Shown piece by piece: positions 28,942 to 40,328 of a DNA stretch of 64,000 nucleotides; position 1 is the first letter of the stretch, and every line of letters starts with the position of its first letter. The position numbers and the translations under genes were made by a program. The notes under the pieces were generated by a model. That model was not told where the DNA came from, searched no databases, and saw only the letters and a list, made by a program, of their open reading frames with translations. Source of the stretch: Pristionchus mayeri (Eukaryota; Nematoda; Chromadorea; Rhabditida; Neodiplogasteridae); assembly GCA_036245805.1 (NCBI GenBank), contig BTRK01000001.1, forward strand, positions 13,268,001-13,332,000, read 5' to 3'.

Positions 28942-29433
28942 CTAAACGTGGAGGGTATTCTTGTCAGCTGCAGTAATTCTCACGCGTTTGAGTGCTTCTT
29001 GTCGCTACAAAAATGAGGATTCTTTGCTCGAACTTCACTAATTATCATAAACTTGAATTCACTCACTCTCATCACTTCCAACCTGAGTACTTTGTCATGT
29101 TTTAAGTTAATTCCATTTTCTCAGACTGATGGCATGAATTTAGAATGTACTTACTCCCATCATTTCACCCCAGAAGGCGAGTGCCAGGCTCGAGAAGCTG
29201 ACGAACATTCCGCCATGTAGATACCTCCAGTGCATGCTTTACTAGGACATCTAATGTTTCATTATTGACTTAGCTGATGTTGTGAGATTTTGTGATAAAA
29301 CGCAACATGTTAATATGCTATCACCATAAAGTGTTCATTTCGTGGAAGAGCAATTCACTTACCAAAGTGGATGAATTCGAAGTGAACGACAATGTAGGCG
29401 GTCACCAGTAGCAGGAAGAAGTCACGGGATACA
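28942..29433 (-). pseudogene. 3' part of a multi-pass membrane protein gene (copy 6a)
   Basis: Minus-strand exon blocks: 29433-29363 (RDFFLLLVTAYIVVHFEFIHF, one membrane span), 29236-29155 (GGMFVSFSSLALAFWGEMMG, another span) and 29004-28942 (RQEALKRVRITAADKNTLHV and stop). The join of the first two is out of phase by my sites, and no N-terminal exons were found upstream, so it may be truncated or have a missed exon. Homologous blocks lie at 37389-38177. Two spans followed by a short charged tail would suit a nematode acyltransferase-3-like C-terminus, but this is a guess. Confidence 0.45.
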
Positions 29434-29946
29434 CTAAACATAATATCATAATCGACCTGCCTATACGAATTCTCTCCAGAGAAATGGTCTAGACGTCTAC
29501 AATGTTCGCACTATTATACACAAGCCCGCGGAAAACCTAGCGATCGAAGGAAGCTATTTTTTCGCTCAACATCTTAATTTTGGACAATGACAGATAACAT
29601 ACGCTGATGGAGAGTGTAAAACAAAATCGCTTGGTTGGGGGATCTACACATGGTGGAGTACCCGTGACGTACCCGTAACGATGAAATAACTCCCAAGCTC
29701 CTACGACGACTTCTTAGCAAGGTGTGATTTTTTGAGCTTTTGCTCATTTAGGCTTTGCGCGCCCCCCTAGGGAAGGCTTGCCAAGACTACAGACTAGTGA
29801 TGAGGGAGAACCAATGATCATAGCTCCTCTCGATCCTCTCGCCGATACTACTAGCAACCACTTTCTTTCAACTCCCTTCCGGAGAAGAGGTAAAGATGTA
29901 CAATTGAGAAGAGACACCATCTCATTTTGCTCGGCTCCCCCACAAG

Positions 29947-32900
29947 ATGCACCTACTCGTCACTGCTGCTCTACTGTTGCATACGGTATGTATGTACCGG
30001 ATATCTGACACTGGCCTTACAGGGTGTCCAAAAAGTATTGTTACACGGATAAAACCATGTATCTTTCTTTAAAAGCAACATAGACAACTCAAACGGGGCA
30101 CAGTATTTATCAGTGACCATATGAACATAACAATGCACGATCACTCGATCTGGCCTCCATTGGCCGCGATGACCTCTCTGAGACGACGAGGGACCGAGTC
30201 GATGACGACCCGCAGGTAAGGGACGTCGATCTTCTCCCATGCCTTGAGAAGGGCTGCCTTGAGGGAATCGCGGTTCTTGTGGCGAGTAGAGCAGGCCTCC
30301 TTCTCCAACACTGACCAAATGCTGAAGTCCAGAGGGTTGAGATCGGGGGAGTTCGAGGGCCATTCCTCACTCGAGATGAAGTCGGGCAGATGGGCGCGAC
30401 ACCATGCCTGCGTCACTTTTGCCGAGTGAGCAGGCGCTGAATCCTGTTGGAAGGTCCAGCGAGCCCCTTTGAAGTGGGAGCGGGACCAGGGGAGAAGGGC
30501 CTTCTGGAGAATTGCCCTGGTGTAGTACTCCTTGTTGATCTTGACCCCGGGATCCACGAACACGAGAGGAGTCTTGCCCGTCGAGCACACACTAGCCCAA
30601 ACCATCAGTGCCTGGGGGTGGGCAATGCGAGAGATGGTTCTACCTCTGGCGTCAGCTTGCTGAGGAGACTTGGCGATGATCCTGGTGTTCTGACTGTTGT
30701 AGACCTCCTCGACTGAGAACAGCTTCTCGTCAGAGTAAACGGTAGTCAAGTGCTCCCCACGATCGGCCCGCTGAAGGAGCAGCTTGCATCTCTCCAGGCG
30801 CTTCTGCTTGTGGACATCAGTGAGGCCATGGCCCTTTCTCATCTTGTAGGGGTAGGACTTGAGAAGAGAATGAACGATGGCACACACGGATCCTTTGGAG
30901 ATCTTGAGATCCTTAGCCATCTTCCTGATGGATCGTTTGGCATTGCGATTCACTCTCTTCTCCACGATTCTCCTGTTCTTCTGATTGAGAGCGGTCTTGG
31001 GTCTTCCTGATCTTGGACGGTCCTTCGCAGTGCCCAACTGCTTGAAACGGGAGATGGTGCGATAGACTGTCATTCGGGAAATACGAAGCTTCCTCTGGGG
31101 GGTCGCCGAGGGTCCAAAGGTTGATAATAGTTTGACGATAGCGATTTGGACGAACCATGACTATGGGAAACTAATTAGTAGGTTCCCTCAACGCACCGAA
31201 GGGTGGGCTCAAACGTGTTATTACAGGTTTTGACAACTCGACCTACATGTTAAAAAAATTCGCGTTTTAAAAGTGTAACAATACTTTTTGGACACCCTGT
31301 ACAGTGTTCCAGAACAGTCGCATGGCGTAGAAAAAGTCAAGGAGTAGAGGAAATAATTGAAACCCTCAATTCGTTATCTCAGCCAGCTCCTAGGAAATTT
31401 GGAGTATGAGGAGTGGAGATGCAAAATAACGAAAAAGAAAACTTTTCCTCACCTCCTTGACTTCTTCCACGCCATTAAAGACCGTGATGTGGCTATACTT
31501 TTACCTTTAGCTAGTGGATCTACATATGCTTTAATGGGACACTGTCTCTGTGTCTCTATAGTTTCACTAATCAGTTAGCCGAGGATTTGAGGTAATCCGA
31601 TATCGAATCACAAATAATAGGTGCTACTCCTACTTCTACTACCTTACAATTAGTTCAATTGTCCGATCAACGAGAAGCCCGAATAATCGACCGCTCCATC
31701 TCCGTTTTAGGCGAGCGCCTGCTTCACCGAAGTGACCTGGAGCACCGTCCGCAATCTCGTCGGTGACATCATCACTACGGCTGACCAACCCACCTGTCTG
31801 GATGCCTGTCTTCGCAATGAGAAGGTTTGCATTATTTTTGCTAAGCCGGCATGATGTAGAAAGCCTCAATCGCATATTCTTAAATTTGTATTGTAAAATT
31901 GAAACACGGCATAAATCGCAAATTACAGTGCGCGGCCGCCAGCTATTCTTCAACTTCCCGTTGCGCGCTGCTCGGTCCTGACACCGGGAGGAGTTTCGCG
32001 TGCTCAAGCTTTAATGGTGCCCCGCTCTACCTTAGAGATCCGAGATGTACTGGTGGGTTGTTTTGATTGCACGTTGGTCAGCAATACATTTCTCTGATTA
32101 TCATCAAAAGTTTGATTCAAAGCAAACTTAGGACTACGCGATGATGAGACAAAAGAGAAGAGTGAGTGCTCAATTGCATGATGTACAACATGCTACTATT
32201 TTGCTTTTCAACCTCTATTTCAGACTGTGCTACTCCACCCTTGCCCAACCCTGCTTGTGATCCTACCCTACACAAATGCAGTACAGCATTTCGGATGACC
32301 ACAGTGATCAACTGTACCACGGGCTTGGGCATGTTTTACGAGGGCTCCAAGGTATGCTTTATGAAGCAAGTCGCGAGTGAAACGACAGCTAGAGAGTGCT
32401 CATCGGCGGCAAGAATCGAAATGTTCTTTGTATGTTCTTTGAGGGATCTAAGTTGTCACTTATACATTTCTATAGTTGTCCATTTAATTATCTCGTTCAC
32501 GGACTTTCGAAGTAACAATGGTTATTCGCACAGCGTTAGTCATTCACCTCTGATGATATATAAAAAAATAGTTCGTGATTTGCAGTCGGCCGCGTGGCTG
32601 AGGTGCGTTGAGGGCCTCTGGATGCAGAACGAAGTGGTCGTCCGGGATACCACACCAGGTTATCGATTGATTGTTCGAAATCCCAGAGGTTGAAATTTTA
32701 AAAAAAATGTAAAAACTGTATAGAGGAAATGCACGAAAAAAAATTTCGGTGCATGTATTAGCCCAGTTGAACAGGTTCTTTGCTAATACCATGTTGCGAA
32801 CTATATTTCAATATTTGAGTCGATGTATTGTCACTATACAGACTCTATTAACGGGAGCAATTGTCAGAGTGTCTAAGATTGTTTATTTATAATTGTCTTT

Positions 32901-33766
32901 ACGGATTTTATTTGTTAGCTGCTTCTCGGGACTTTTTAAAGAGTGTAAAATATGGGACTTTTTAAAGAGTGTAAAATGTGGGAGGTGAAGGCATGGAGAT
33001 AGGGGGGGGGGTTAATTATATCTTTATATATATATTTCTGCTCAGTATATTGTAAGAATTGCGTGGACGTCCCGATCGACACTGCCAGTTACAAAGGCGA
33101 TGGAGTGCTGCCGGTGAGTAGAGTTCGAAATCTGTTTGTCATTTGTGAATTTCTACAAATTGTTTAAAAATGGCAACCACACCCAAAAACACCCACACCC
33201 AAAAAGGGCAACCCTATTCCAGGTCCGCTCATCCGATGGTCTCTCATATTCATGCCCTGCTCCTTACACTAGAGTCGCTTTGAGATACAAGCCTGCAGAT
33301 GCGTTTTTTTGTTGTTTTTTTTTCTAGTGTTAGTCAACTATGTGACTATACTGAATAGGAATCCGCTTCCCTGTATATTCCACACAAACGATCGACTGTG
33401 TGACTATTTGCCATAAAAAAGGAACAAATGCCCGATATTCTAGGACATAGTGGAGATTGGTACTGGAGGGATACTACAAAGTTCCAGTGCGACCCCTCTG
33501 TCGGATATGCCTGGTCCACACCCGGTATGATTATATTTCGAAAATTAAATTGTTAGTTGATTCGGACACTTTTTATCACTGAAGTCGCATTGTGCAACTG
33601 TATCACAACAGGTAATAACAAAAAATAGTTGGAGATTAATTTCCGACCATGAATTTGCATAATATTCATACATTTTTCAGGTTCGGACAATGGGCCGATG
33701 AAAACAGCTACGATCGCTGACTTCATTGCGGATGGCATCAAATACAACATCGGTTGCTTCGTGTGA
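29947..33766 (+). CDS. Secreted protein with a PAN/apple-like domain and sushi-like cysteine repeats
   Basis: Exons: 29947-29985 (signal peptide MHLLVTAALLLHT), 31711-31824, 31929-32052, 32224-32351, 32586-32658, 33046-33113, one starting near 33223 with an uncertain end, 33422-33524 and 33681-33766. The first two after the signal form a PAN/apple-like domain: ACFTEVTW, DQPTCLDACL, CAAASYSS, SFACSSF. Next come cysteine-spaced segments with tryptophan (NCTTGLGMFYEGSK, WLRCVEGLWM, YCKNCVDVP; then SCPAPY, GDWYWRDTTKFQC), like complement-control modules. Such modules bind proteins or sugars outside the cell. The donor of the 33223 exon was not found. A maT transposon fills most of intron 1. A remnant like its last exon lies at 37047-37120. 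Confidence 0.65.
30020..31299 (-). mobile_element. maT-type transposon (DD37D), 1280 bp, in an intron
   Basis: Ends CAGGGTGTCCAAAAAGTATT and the complement, flanked by TA (30018-30019 and 31300-31301). It lies in intron 1 of the PAN-like gene in opposite orientation, so splicing could remove it. Confidence 0.95.
30141..31158 (-). pseudogene. maT transposase with an early one-base frameshift
   Basis: The long frame from 31073 down to 30141 encodes 310 residues: a helix-turn-helix region (ISKGSVCAIVHSLLK) and catalytic residues in VYSDEKLF, QQDSAPAH and SPDLNPLD. There are 37 residues between the last two aspartates, the maT signature (known from CemaT-type elements in nematodes). The true start is probably ATG at 31158 (MVRPNRYRQTIINLW). 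A run of six G (plus strand, near 31099) puts it one base out of frame with the rest. Otherwise the frame is open, so the insertion is recent. Confidence 0.85.
31302..31710. other. Rest of intron 1 of the PAN-like gene
   Basis: Between the maT right end and the PAN exon I see no repeat or exon. A plus-strand frame at 31357-31578 has no splice or domain support. Confidence 0.4.
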
Positions 33767-34793
33767 TACAAAACAATCTTTTCAGCTATTTCACATCATT
33801 AATCAAACAACATTCAGTAACGATACAAGCAGACAAACATCTTATATTATAGCTACTCAAACCTGGTAGAGAGCATGATTTATGGGCCTGGGTAGATATA
33901 AACGAATAGGCTAATCAAACCTGAGTAGACATCGTGACTGATGGGATAATATCAACTGGTTAGGACGACGCCACTGTGCAATATCTTGCGTATTACTCGT
34001 CATCATGTTTTCGTGTTTGATAAAGCCATCATGTTAACGCGACATCATACATTATCGAGCAAGGTTAATAAACTTGAAAAACTGAAGCGATTGCATCCAG
34101 GGGCATTTCTCGGGTTCAGCTTTAGTTGAGGGGTGAGATCAACAATAAAGCTGATAAGAAGCTCTCTGTTTGCGGAGCATGCCAAGAAGCTAGTATTTTT
34201 GACCACAGTTGATTGTATGCGTAGCCAATCGTATAGTCGTTTTTTGCGTTTTTTGGGTTTGCGTGGTTTGCTTTTTTTGCGTTTTTTGCGACCATGCGTT
34301 CGTATAAAATGGCTCGTGGAATCAACGCGCGTTAATTCTCTCCGTTTGCTTTCCAATGATCGGCTAATATCTGTCGCTCTTCTCTCAACTTTCAGCCTTT
34401 CTCAATCTCCTCCGCTATGTAATGGAATTGCGAAACTCGGCGGGTATACGTAATGGTAAATAACCATGTAATAATCATCTTCTCCCACACTCCCTCAGGC
34501 TAATGTACGTGAAAGAAGAACAATGTTATTTATGTCCCGATATTACTTATCATTACAATCATTTTTCATGTCCCAGGTTGCTTCGACAACTGAGATTGTG
34601 CTCGGAGCTCATTCGGGGCGCACTTTGTATGCGGCGATCAGGACGCGACTGGTTTCGGGTGCTGTTGAGTCACTACTACGAAATATATAGAACCGGAATG
34701 TTAGTTATTCCTTCGACATGTTTGTCACTTTGTGACACTGTTAACGTGGAATCAACACAGCATACACTCTAGTTTAATGTAATGTTCAAAATA

Positions 34794-35679
34794 TTAGGTT
34801 GATGCAAAAATTTCTCCCTATTTTATTTTTTTAACTTTCTCCAGCCATATTTGCCTGACTGTAATTTCCATTTAACAGTAGTTGTGGTCGTACTGGTAGA
34901 TTACCCTCGCTGTATCAATTCAATCCTGGAAAGCTTAGTACGGGAATAAATAATTAAGATGTCAAAATCTCAAAATTTTGCAATTTTTTGTGTACTTTGT
35001 TGAACCCTACCATTTGAACGCACGCTAATAATTGATTTTGCCCATCTGAAGAGTGATACTACTCAAGTTGCTCTCTAAGAAATTAGAAAATATCAAACCT
35101 TCAATAGGCGTTGAAAGCTGAGAATTATCAAAATTGCTGATATCCCTGTTCAAATTTCGAAATTTTGTTGTATCAAGCAGCTATGCACGAGTAGCCCTCT
35201 CCAGTTTAAGGGTAATATTAAGAGTGGCGAGCACTTCATTGTACACAACAATATGGTTTACTGAGCCAACGGCTAAACATTCGGGGCTATGAAATGTAAT
35301 TCTGCAGAAATTTATCTCGCGGAATTATCTAATTACGCGCTCATCTGAACTTGGCATGACGGCACACTGATATTTAATTAAAATCGTGAGCATCCCCAGT
35401 TGTCATACTTTACACTGGTATGTATGATTAACCCCTATCTCTTTTCCCCATTTTGCAATAACATTATAAAGAATTAGTTTGAAAATCAATTTTGCGAAAT
35501 TTGACGGATTGCTGTATCGACGCTGCTAATTGTCGAGAACTGGGATACGGGATTTTATAAAGAGTATTCATGTACCCTGTTATTGTACAAGACCGTAATA
35601 GAATTGATCTACCTTGGAGGTCAGGGGAAGCAAAAATGTACATTTCTAAAAAAAGGGAGAAACTTTTGCATCAACCTGA
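34794..35679. mobile_element. Mariner-like non-autonomous element, 886 bp
   Basis: Ends TTAGGTTGATGCAAAAATTT and complement of AGGTTGATGCAAAAGTTTC, flanked by TA. No transposase was seen. It is absent from the corresponding place of the 27 kb copy, so it inserted after the duplication. Confidence 0.8.
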
Positions 35680-36120
35680 TAATATAGTGCAATTGTTCTA
35701 TGATGCTGTATTTTTTTCCAGTGTAGTTTTGGATTTTTTTAAATCAAAGGTTATTTGGAGATCATTAATCGATGTTATTTCAGTGAGAGTGACAGACAAA
35801 TGCGGTGGTGCCAAAGGAAATTGCAGTACTCTCACCCTTGATATGGAGATATTTGCTGAGTGTGTTCGGAATAAATTTTCCTCGAAAATCCTTAATTAAC
35901 GATGGAGTTATGCATTATGCATTATCCAGTGGGAAGGTTATTGTTGGAAGCGGAGTAAATTACGGCAGGGAAGGGTGGGCGTTTTAATTTTCGATCTAGT
36001 AACCTACCGGATGAGAACAAAATGTGTCATCTTCAGAATACTATTAAGAGTGCACTGTTTGTAATGAAATTAATGGATAATGTTATGGTTCTCACCCGGA
36101 AGCTTTTTCCGTTATATTTT

Positions 36121-36192
36121 TTCATTCTGTAAAATACATCAAACATTGTATTGATTCACAAATACAATGTTTGATGTATTTTACAGAATGAA
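36121..36192. repeat. Perfect 32-bp inverted repeat with 8-nt loop
   Basis: TTCATTCTGTAAAATACATC onward pairs without mismatch to the sequence ending GATGTATTTTACAGAATGAA. The right half ends in an acceptor-like TTTACAG followed by AATGAAACC, which is conserved with the 28.3 kb region. The left half is its exact mirror. Confidence 0.9.
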
Positions 36193-36738
36193 ACCGGGCT
36201 GGAGCAATGCAATCGTTAATCTCAGTAAAGGAGTGAGCGGAAGCGTAGGCCACAATCGGTAGGAGAACAATATGTTGCAGAAGCAGAAATAATTTCGAAA
36301 TATTTGAAATATGCAACTAATATGCAACTTTTTTTTTGGAATAAAAAGAATAAACAATAATAATCCAGAACTGCTTCACTGTCACAACTTGGATGCTGCA
36401 CCAACCGTATGTGTGCCTACAATTATATATTCCCCAAGGTAAGTGTATTTATATTATGTTTAAAAATCTACAGTATCTTATTAATCTCTCTGTTAACTTC
36501 TTAAATCTTTCTTTTACAGGATGCTTCGGTGGTTAACTTCAATTACTGTTTCTGAAAATGTACCAAATCTATTTTTTTACTATTCAGAAAACTATTTCTT
36601 TGTTGTAAATACGATGCACACTCATACCTGTCCAGAGCTGGCGGCGCTTGCCCACCCCCGTCCACCCATGAACCCCGGGTCATGGTCGAACAATCGATGG
36701 TAGGTCATGAGTAGGTCGCGATTAAGTACTGTACCAAG

Positions 36739-36760
36739 AGAGAGAGAGAGAGAGAGAGAG
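36739..36760. repeat. GA dinucleotide microsatellite
   Basis: Run of GA repeats between 36739 and 36760, after a CATGAACCCCGGGTCATGG palindromic motif (36669-36687) that also occurs at 49617-49635. Confidence 0.8.
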
Positions 36761-36843
36761 GGAGGTAGTTATGTCTGCTCTACTCGTTTCGCACACTCCC
36801 TCTCCCTTTCTTACCGGAGTTGGCACATCAAATCGTGAGGGTA

Positions 36844-36957
36844 CTAGAGTTCGTAATTCGGGCCTTCGTCTCTTCATTTCCCACACTCTCTAGACCGGTC
36901 GAGCGGCGAGTTAGTGTGGAAAATAAAGAAACCGTGGTATCGTTTCTCGAACTCTAG
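36844..36957. mobile_element. MITE A, copy 3
   Basis: CTAGAGTTCGTAATTCGGGC at the left and CGTTTCTCGAACTCTAG at the right, with an internal inverted block. Inserted between the member 2 pseudogene and the PAN last-exon remnant. Confidence 0.8.
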
Positions 36958-37046
36958 AGGGTACTTCGCGATGCCTAGATCAGGAAGTAGATGTGAAGGC
37001 GGATAGTAATCGCGCAGTATGGACCTAAATGCCCGATTCCGGCGAT

Positions 37047-37120
37047 CGTGGACTCCATTGATTGTGGCGATCGTGGAGTCCATTGCAGGCGGCGTCGGAT
37101 ACAACTTCGGTTGTTTCGAG
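37047..37120 (+). pseudogene. Remnant of the last exon of a PAN-like gene cop
   Basis: VAIVESIAGGVGYNFGCF resembles IADFIADGIKYNIGCF at the end of the gene at 33681-33766. A GGCGATCGTGGA repeat lies just before it. No other exons of that copy were found. Confidence 0.45.
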
Positions 37121-37388
37121 TCGTACACAATTTCTTGTTCTGATTCAGCGAATAAATAACTTTTTGTGACTACTCAACTAAATACATTCGTATGATTATC
37201 GCGACATACGTAATTGTCCATGATAATTATTGCATTTTAATAAGGATGAATGCTCATATTTTCCAAGCAACATGCGAAAGATCTATCATAATTGAACTAC
37301 AATTCAACTGCATGTATCATAACTTGTATGGCAAATATACATAAATGTAATAGGCTACTGAAACAAAATTAAGGATGGATGATGTTAG

Positions 37389-38177
37389 CTAAACGATGAG
37401 GGTATTCTGGGCGGCAGTTGCATTTTCATCACGTTTGCGTTCGTTTTCTTGAATCTTCTGAAATGGAGATTACCTTAAACAATTTAAAACAAAGACGATG
37501 CCGTTCAATAGTATTATATATTTCGCCCTATACGAATTTCTCAATGATAACTTCATTTCACCTCATCAGTTTCCACGTAATTTCATAATTTGATCCTCGG
37601 AAAGGTCAGCTACTTATCCATTCTCCCACTAAAAATTCGAGAGACATGGTAAAATTAGTCTCTCCTATTCACTACAATTCTCCACTCACCCACATCGTTT
37701 CCAGTACGCATTTCAGGCTATCATATATGCCATATTCGAAAAGGTGTGTACCCTTTATTCTCCTGAATTCCCTCACTCCGATCATTTCACATCCACACGC
37801 GCTTGCCAGACTCACGAAGCTGACGAACATTCCACACAATAAAGATATCTCCAGTGCATCCTTCTTTTTATAAATGGTTTTTGAGTTAGTTCTGAAAACG
37901 CAATTTTTCATGATGGCAAAAGCTAGAATATGTCCTTGTTGTAATACCATGAAAAAATTATCACATGTCTTTCAGGACGCTTTCACAGATTAAATTCGGC
38001 ACTACACCGGATGAGAACAATGCCGTCATGCCGTTTATATTCATCAAATGCGGCATGACGTCATAGTTCTCATCCGAACTAGTGCCGTCGACTCGACAGC
38101 GCTCACCAAAGTGCATGAATTCAAAGCGAACGACGACATAGGCTGTAAGAAGAAGCAGGAAGAAGCCACGCGATGCA
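37389..38177 (-). pseudogene. Membrane-protein gene copy 6b (paralogue of 28942-29433)
   Basis: Blocks on the minus strand: 38177-38107 (SRGFFLLLLTAYVVVRFEFMHF), about 37880-37790 (GMFVSFVSLASACGCEMIG) and a last exon ending at 37389 (ATAAQNTLIV). Differences from 6a are mostly conservative, which supports the reading frames. Two extra bases near 37850 relative to 6a shift the start of the middle block. MITE B copy 1 lies in its intron. Confidence 0.5.
37998..38089. mobile_element. MITE B, copy 1 (imperfect palindrome)
   Basis: GGCACTACACCGGATGAGAA to GTTCTCATCCGAACTAGTGC, with inner GCGGCATGACGTCATAG. Same family as the copies at 38724, 53288, 54380 and 54843. Confidence 0.8.
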
Positions 38178-38277
38178 CTGTAACAGCAAAATGCAAAGAT
38201 TCCTTTCGGAGAGTTTGGATAACCAGCACAATAAAGAATGCACAAAATGGGTAATCTGACTTACCACTTGACAAATA

Positions 38278-38461
38278 AATCAAACTTCTCCAAAGAGCTT
38301 TGTGTTTCCATTTTGTTGACGGTATTCATCTCTGCAATCCAGATGATTCAAAACTATCGATATACGGAAGTCATGGGGCGGAATGCAACACACCTGATGG
38401 AAAGACGGTTGACGCCATTATAACTGCAGACAATCTGCCAAGTCCCGATGGCCAAGGCCTA
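38278..38461 (+). other. Open stretch with protein-like composition, unassigned
   Basis: About 60 codons on the plus strand ending in TAA, with FHFVDGIHLCNPDDSK and AECNTPDGKTVDAI. No start codon or splice partner was found and I recognise no family. It may be a gene fragment, or chance antisense to a minus-strand exon that has a donor (GTAAGT) at about 38265. Confidence 0.25.
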
Positions 38462-39999
38462 TCAATATAAGAGGCGGGGTCAGGATAGTGGGAGGGTCAG
38501 AAAATATTTAGATCTGGAGATTGATACGACCGCTCGATAATTCACTAGCTAGAGGTCAATTGCTTCGGGCTTCATTGACTCAATCAATGATATTATCGTT
38601 GCCAACGCTGAATTAAGGATTTTGAGGGGCGACTTTCCCGGCCGTCCCACTTAAAGATTGCGACACATGATGCAAGGAACCACTGCGGAAGAGGAGAGTG
38701 TGAGGTTGTTAAGTAAGCCCTAAGGGTACTAGGTCGCATGAGAAATATGACGCCATGCAGCCATTAATGTATCAAAGACAGCATGAGGTCATAGTTCTCA
38801 TCCGATCTAGTGCCGTACTAAGCAATTAATCTATGCAGATTCAAGTCAGATTCAGGCTGTTTTTATGAACACCAAAATTCATTTGTGAACTCATTTGTGG
38901 CATTGAATTGCGGAAATTATTTATGTTAAAATAATTCTCGGCCTTTTATTTTTGTAAACAATCTGTACTCGATGCTGCAATCTTCTCAGAAGGACTCATT
39001 TATGTTCGGTAGTGAATAATTGGTCTTCTGTTTGTGCAAAGTGGCTGTGTATGCCGCCCTTTTTCTTGCGCAGTCATTTAGGAAGATCCATTCAAAATAT
39101 TAATATTGAACTGTTGAAATATGATAATAGACTTTTTCCAAGAATGGAGATATTTCCTTCTGTCAATCTCTGGGGAAATATAACTGTAGAAATATAATTG
39201 TGTATTCAAGGCGATAAATTGTTGGTTATATGACTCTTACTTCCTATTGTTTTCGTTTTCATTCTACACTTGCTGAAAATATAATAAAATGGGTAATTTC
39301 GTCGAGTTTCCGTTAAATTTCGCTTGGGTCTCCCTGGCAACTTCTGCCACACTACAATTACTGACATCGACTCACACTTCTCGCATCGATGCTCTTGTTT
39401 TCCGAGCATCTAACTTTCGCGCGTCAATATTTCCTCTCTCCTTCACCCTTCCTTTCCTAGCCCCTAGGCAACGGCGTTTCTAGTGCAGTGGTATTGTGAA
39501 TCACAAATTGAATTTCCGTCTGCCCCTGCTAGACAATCAGCTGCTTTCGCAATTTTCATTCAACGCTCGTTGTCGAAGAAATATCTTTTGCGTTAGAGTA
39601 GCTCATATTTTGCTTTTGTTTTGTCCTATTTCCATACTGTCTAGCCATTATCAGATATGGGCTCGTATACCCCGGCAATATTACCGATTTTCAGTTACTC
39701 ATTCTTGCAAAACTAACTCCCCCCTAGTACCTCCAGCTTGTATCTCACACTTTTTGTAGCTGCATAAGTATACACGATCATACCCACTTCATGTTTGCGT
39801 TTTTTTCGAAATTCCATTTCCTTCCCATTGATTTTCCCGAGAATCATTAAAAAATATCATTATTTTTTTTGAAATTAGGGCTGTGTGCTATCCAGACAAC
39901 GTCACGCCATCTTATTATAGTAAATTGGTTTATTTATCTTAACTCTCGCGAGATACAAAGTTGCGGGAGAGAAGGGGAAGAAGTGTATATGATTCAGGA
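38462..39999. other. Intergenic, no gene seen
   Basis: Apart from MITE B copy 2 (38724-38817), I find no exon with splice or domain support. Confidence 0.4.
38724..38817. mobile_element. MITE B, copy 2
   Basis: GGTACTAGGTCGCATGAGAA to GTTCTCATCCGATCTAGTGC, imperfect palindrome. Confidence 0.8.
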
Positions 40000-40049
40000 A
40001 ACGGCGCGTGAATCTGCAGTGTTTACGCATTCCTATCGCGAAGTGACAA

Positions 40050-40328
40050 TAACAATGAATTCATTTAGGCAATCATGCCGACACGTGGCGCCTGTAGTTA
40101 AGTATTCGTGGATCTTGTCTGGTGTTGCGGTCCTTGAGAGAAAGTCGGGTCCCTGATATATCCGGTTCTAAGCCATACACATATTCCGCTCCCTAATATT
40201 ATGGCCCTAAGTTGTAGACATTTTCTGATCCTAAATTCATTCCAGTCTCTGATATATCGTAACAATAAAGTAACAATAATAATGAATACATTTAGGAAAT
40301 CATGCCGATATGTGGCGCCTGTGGTAAG
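40050..40328 (+). repeat. Imperfect duplication of the start of the zinc-finger gene
   Basis: AATGAATTCATTTAGGCAAT plus CATGCCGACACGTGGCGCCT at 40050-40100 resembles 40279-40328, which contains the start codon and first zinc-ligand cysteines (ATGCCGATATGTGGCGCC). The upstream copy lost the cysteine codons and the rest of the finger. Confidence 0.6.

Larger units (their letters stand above)
34080..36562 (+). pseudogene. Decayed tandem copy of the 27.2 kb secreted-protein gene (member 2)
   Basis: Matches 26985-28627 in order: 5' flank, signal exon remnant (about 34380), cysteine exon (34578-34702), family exon DKCGGAKGNCSTL (about 35784-35859), the CC-x(4)-CAYNYIFPK exon (about 36370-36439) and last exon ending NYCF (about 36521-36556). 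Lesions include TGA codons in the cysteine exon (after CFDN and at the CC-R position), loss of the signal-peptide ATG, and loss of most of the FDDG exon. A mariner-like element (34794-35679) is inserted between the second and third exons. Confidence 0.75.

Noticed and set aside
33540..33612. Extra exon of the PAN-like gene before GTAATA
   Set aside because: In the required phase it contains a TGA, and direct joining of 33524 to 33681 keeps the frame.
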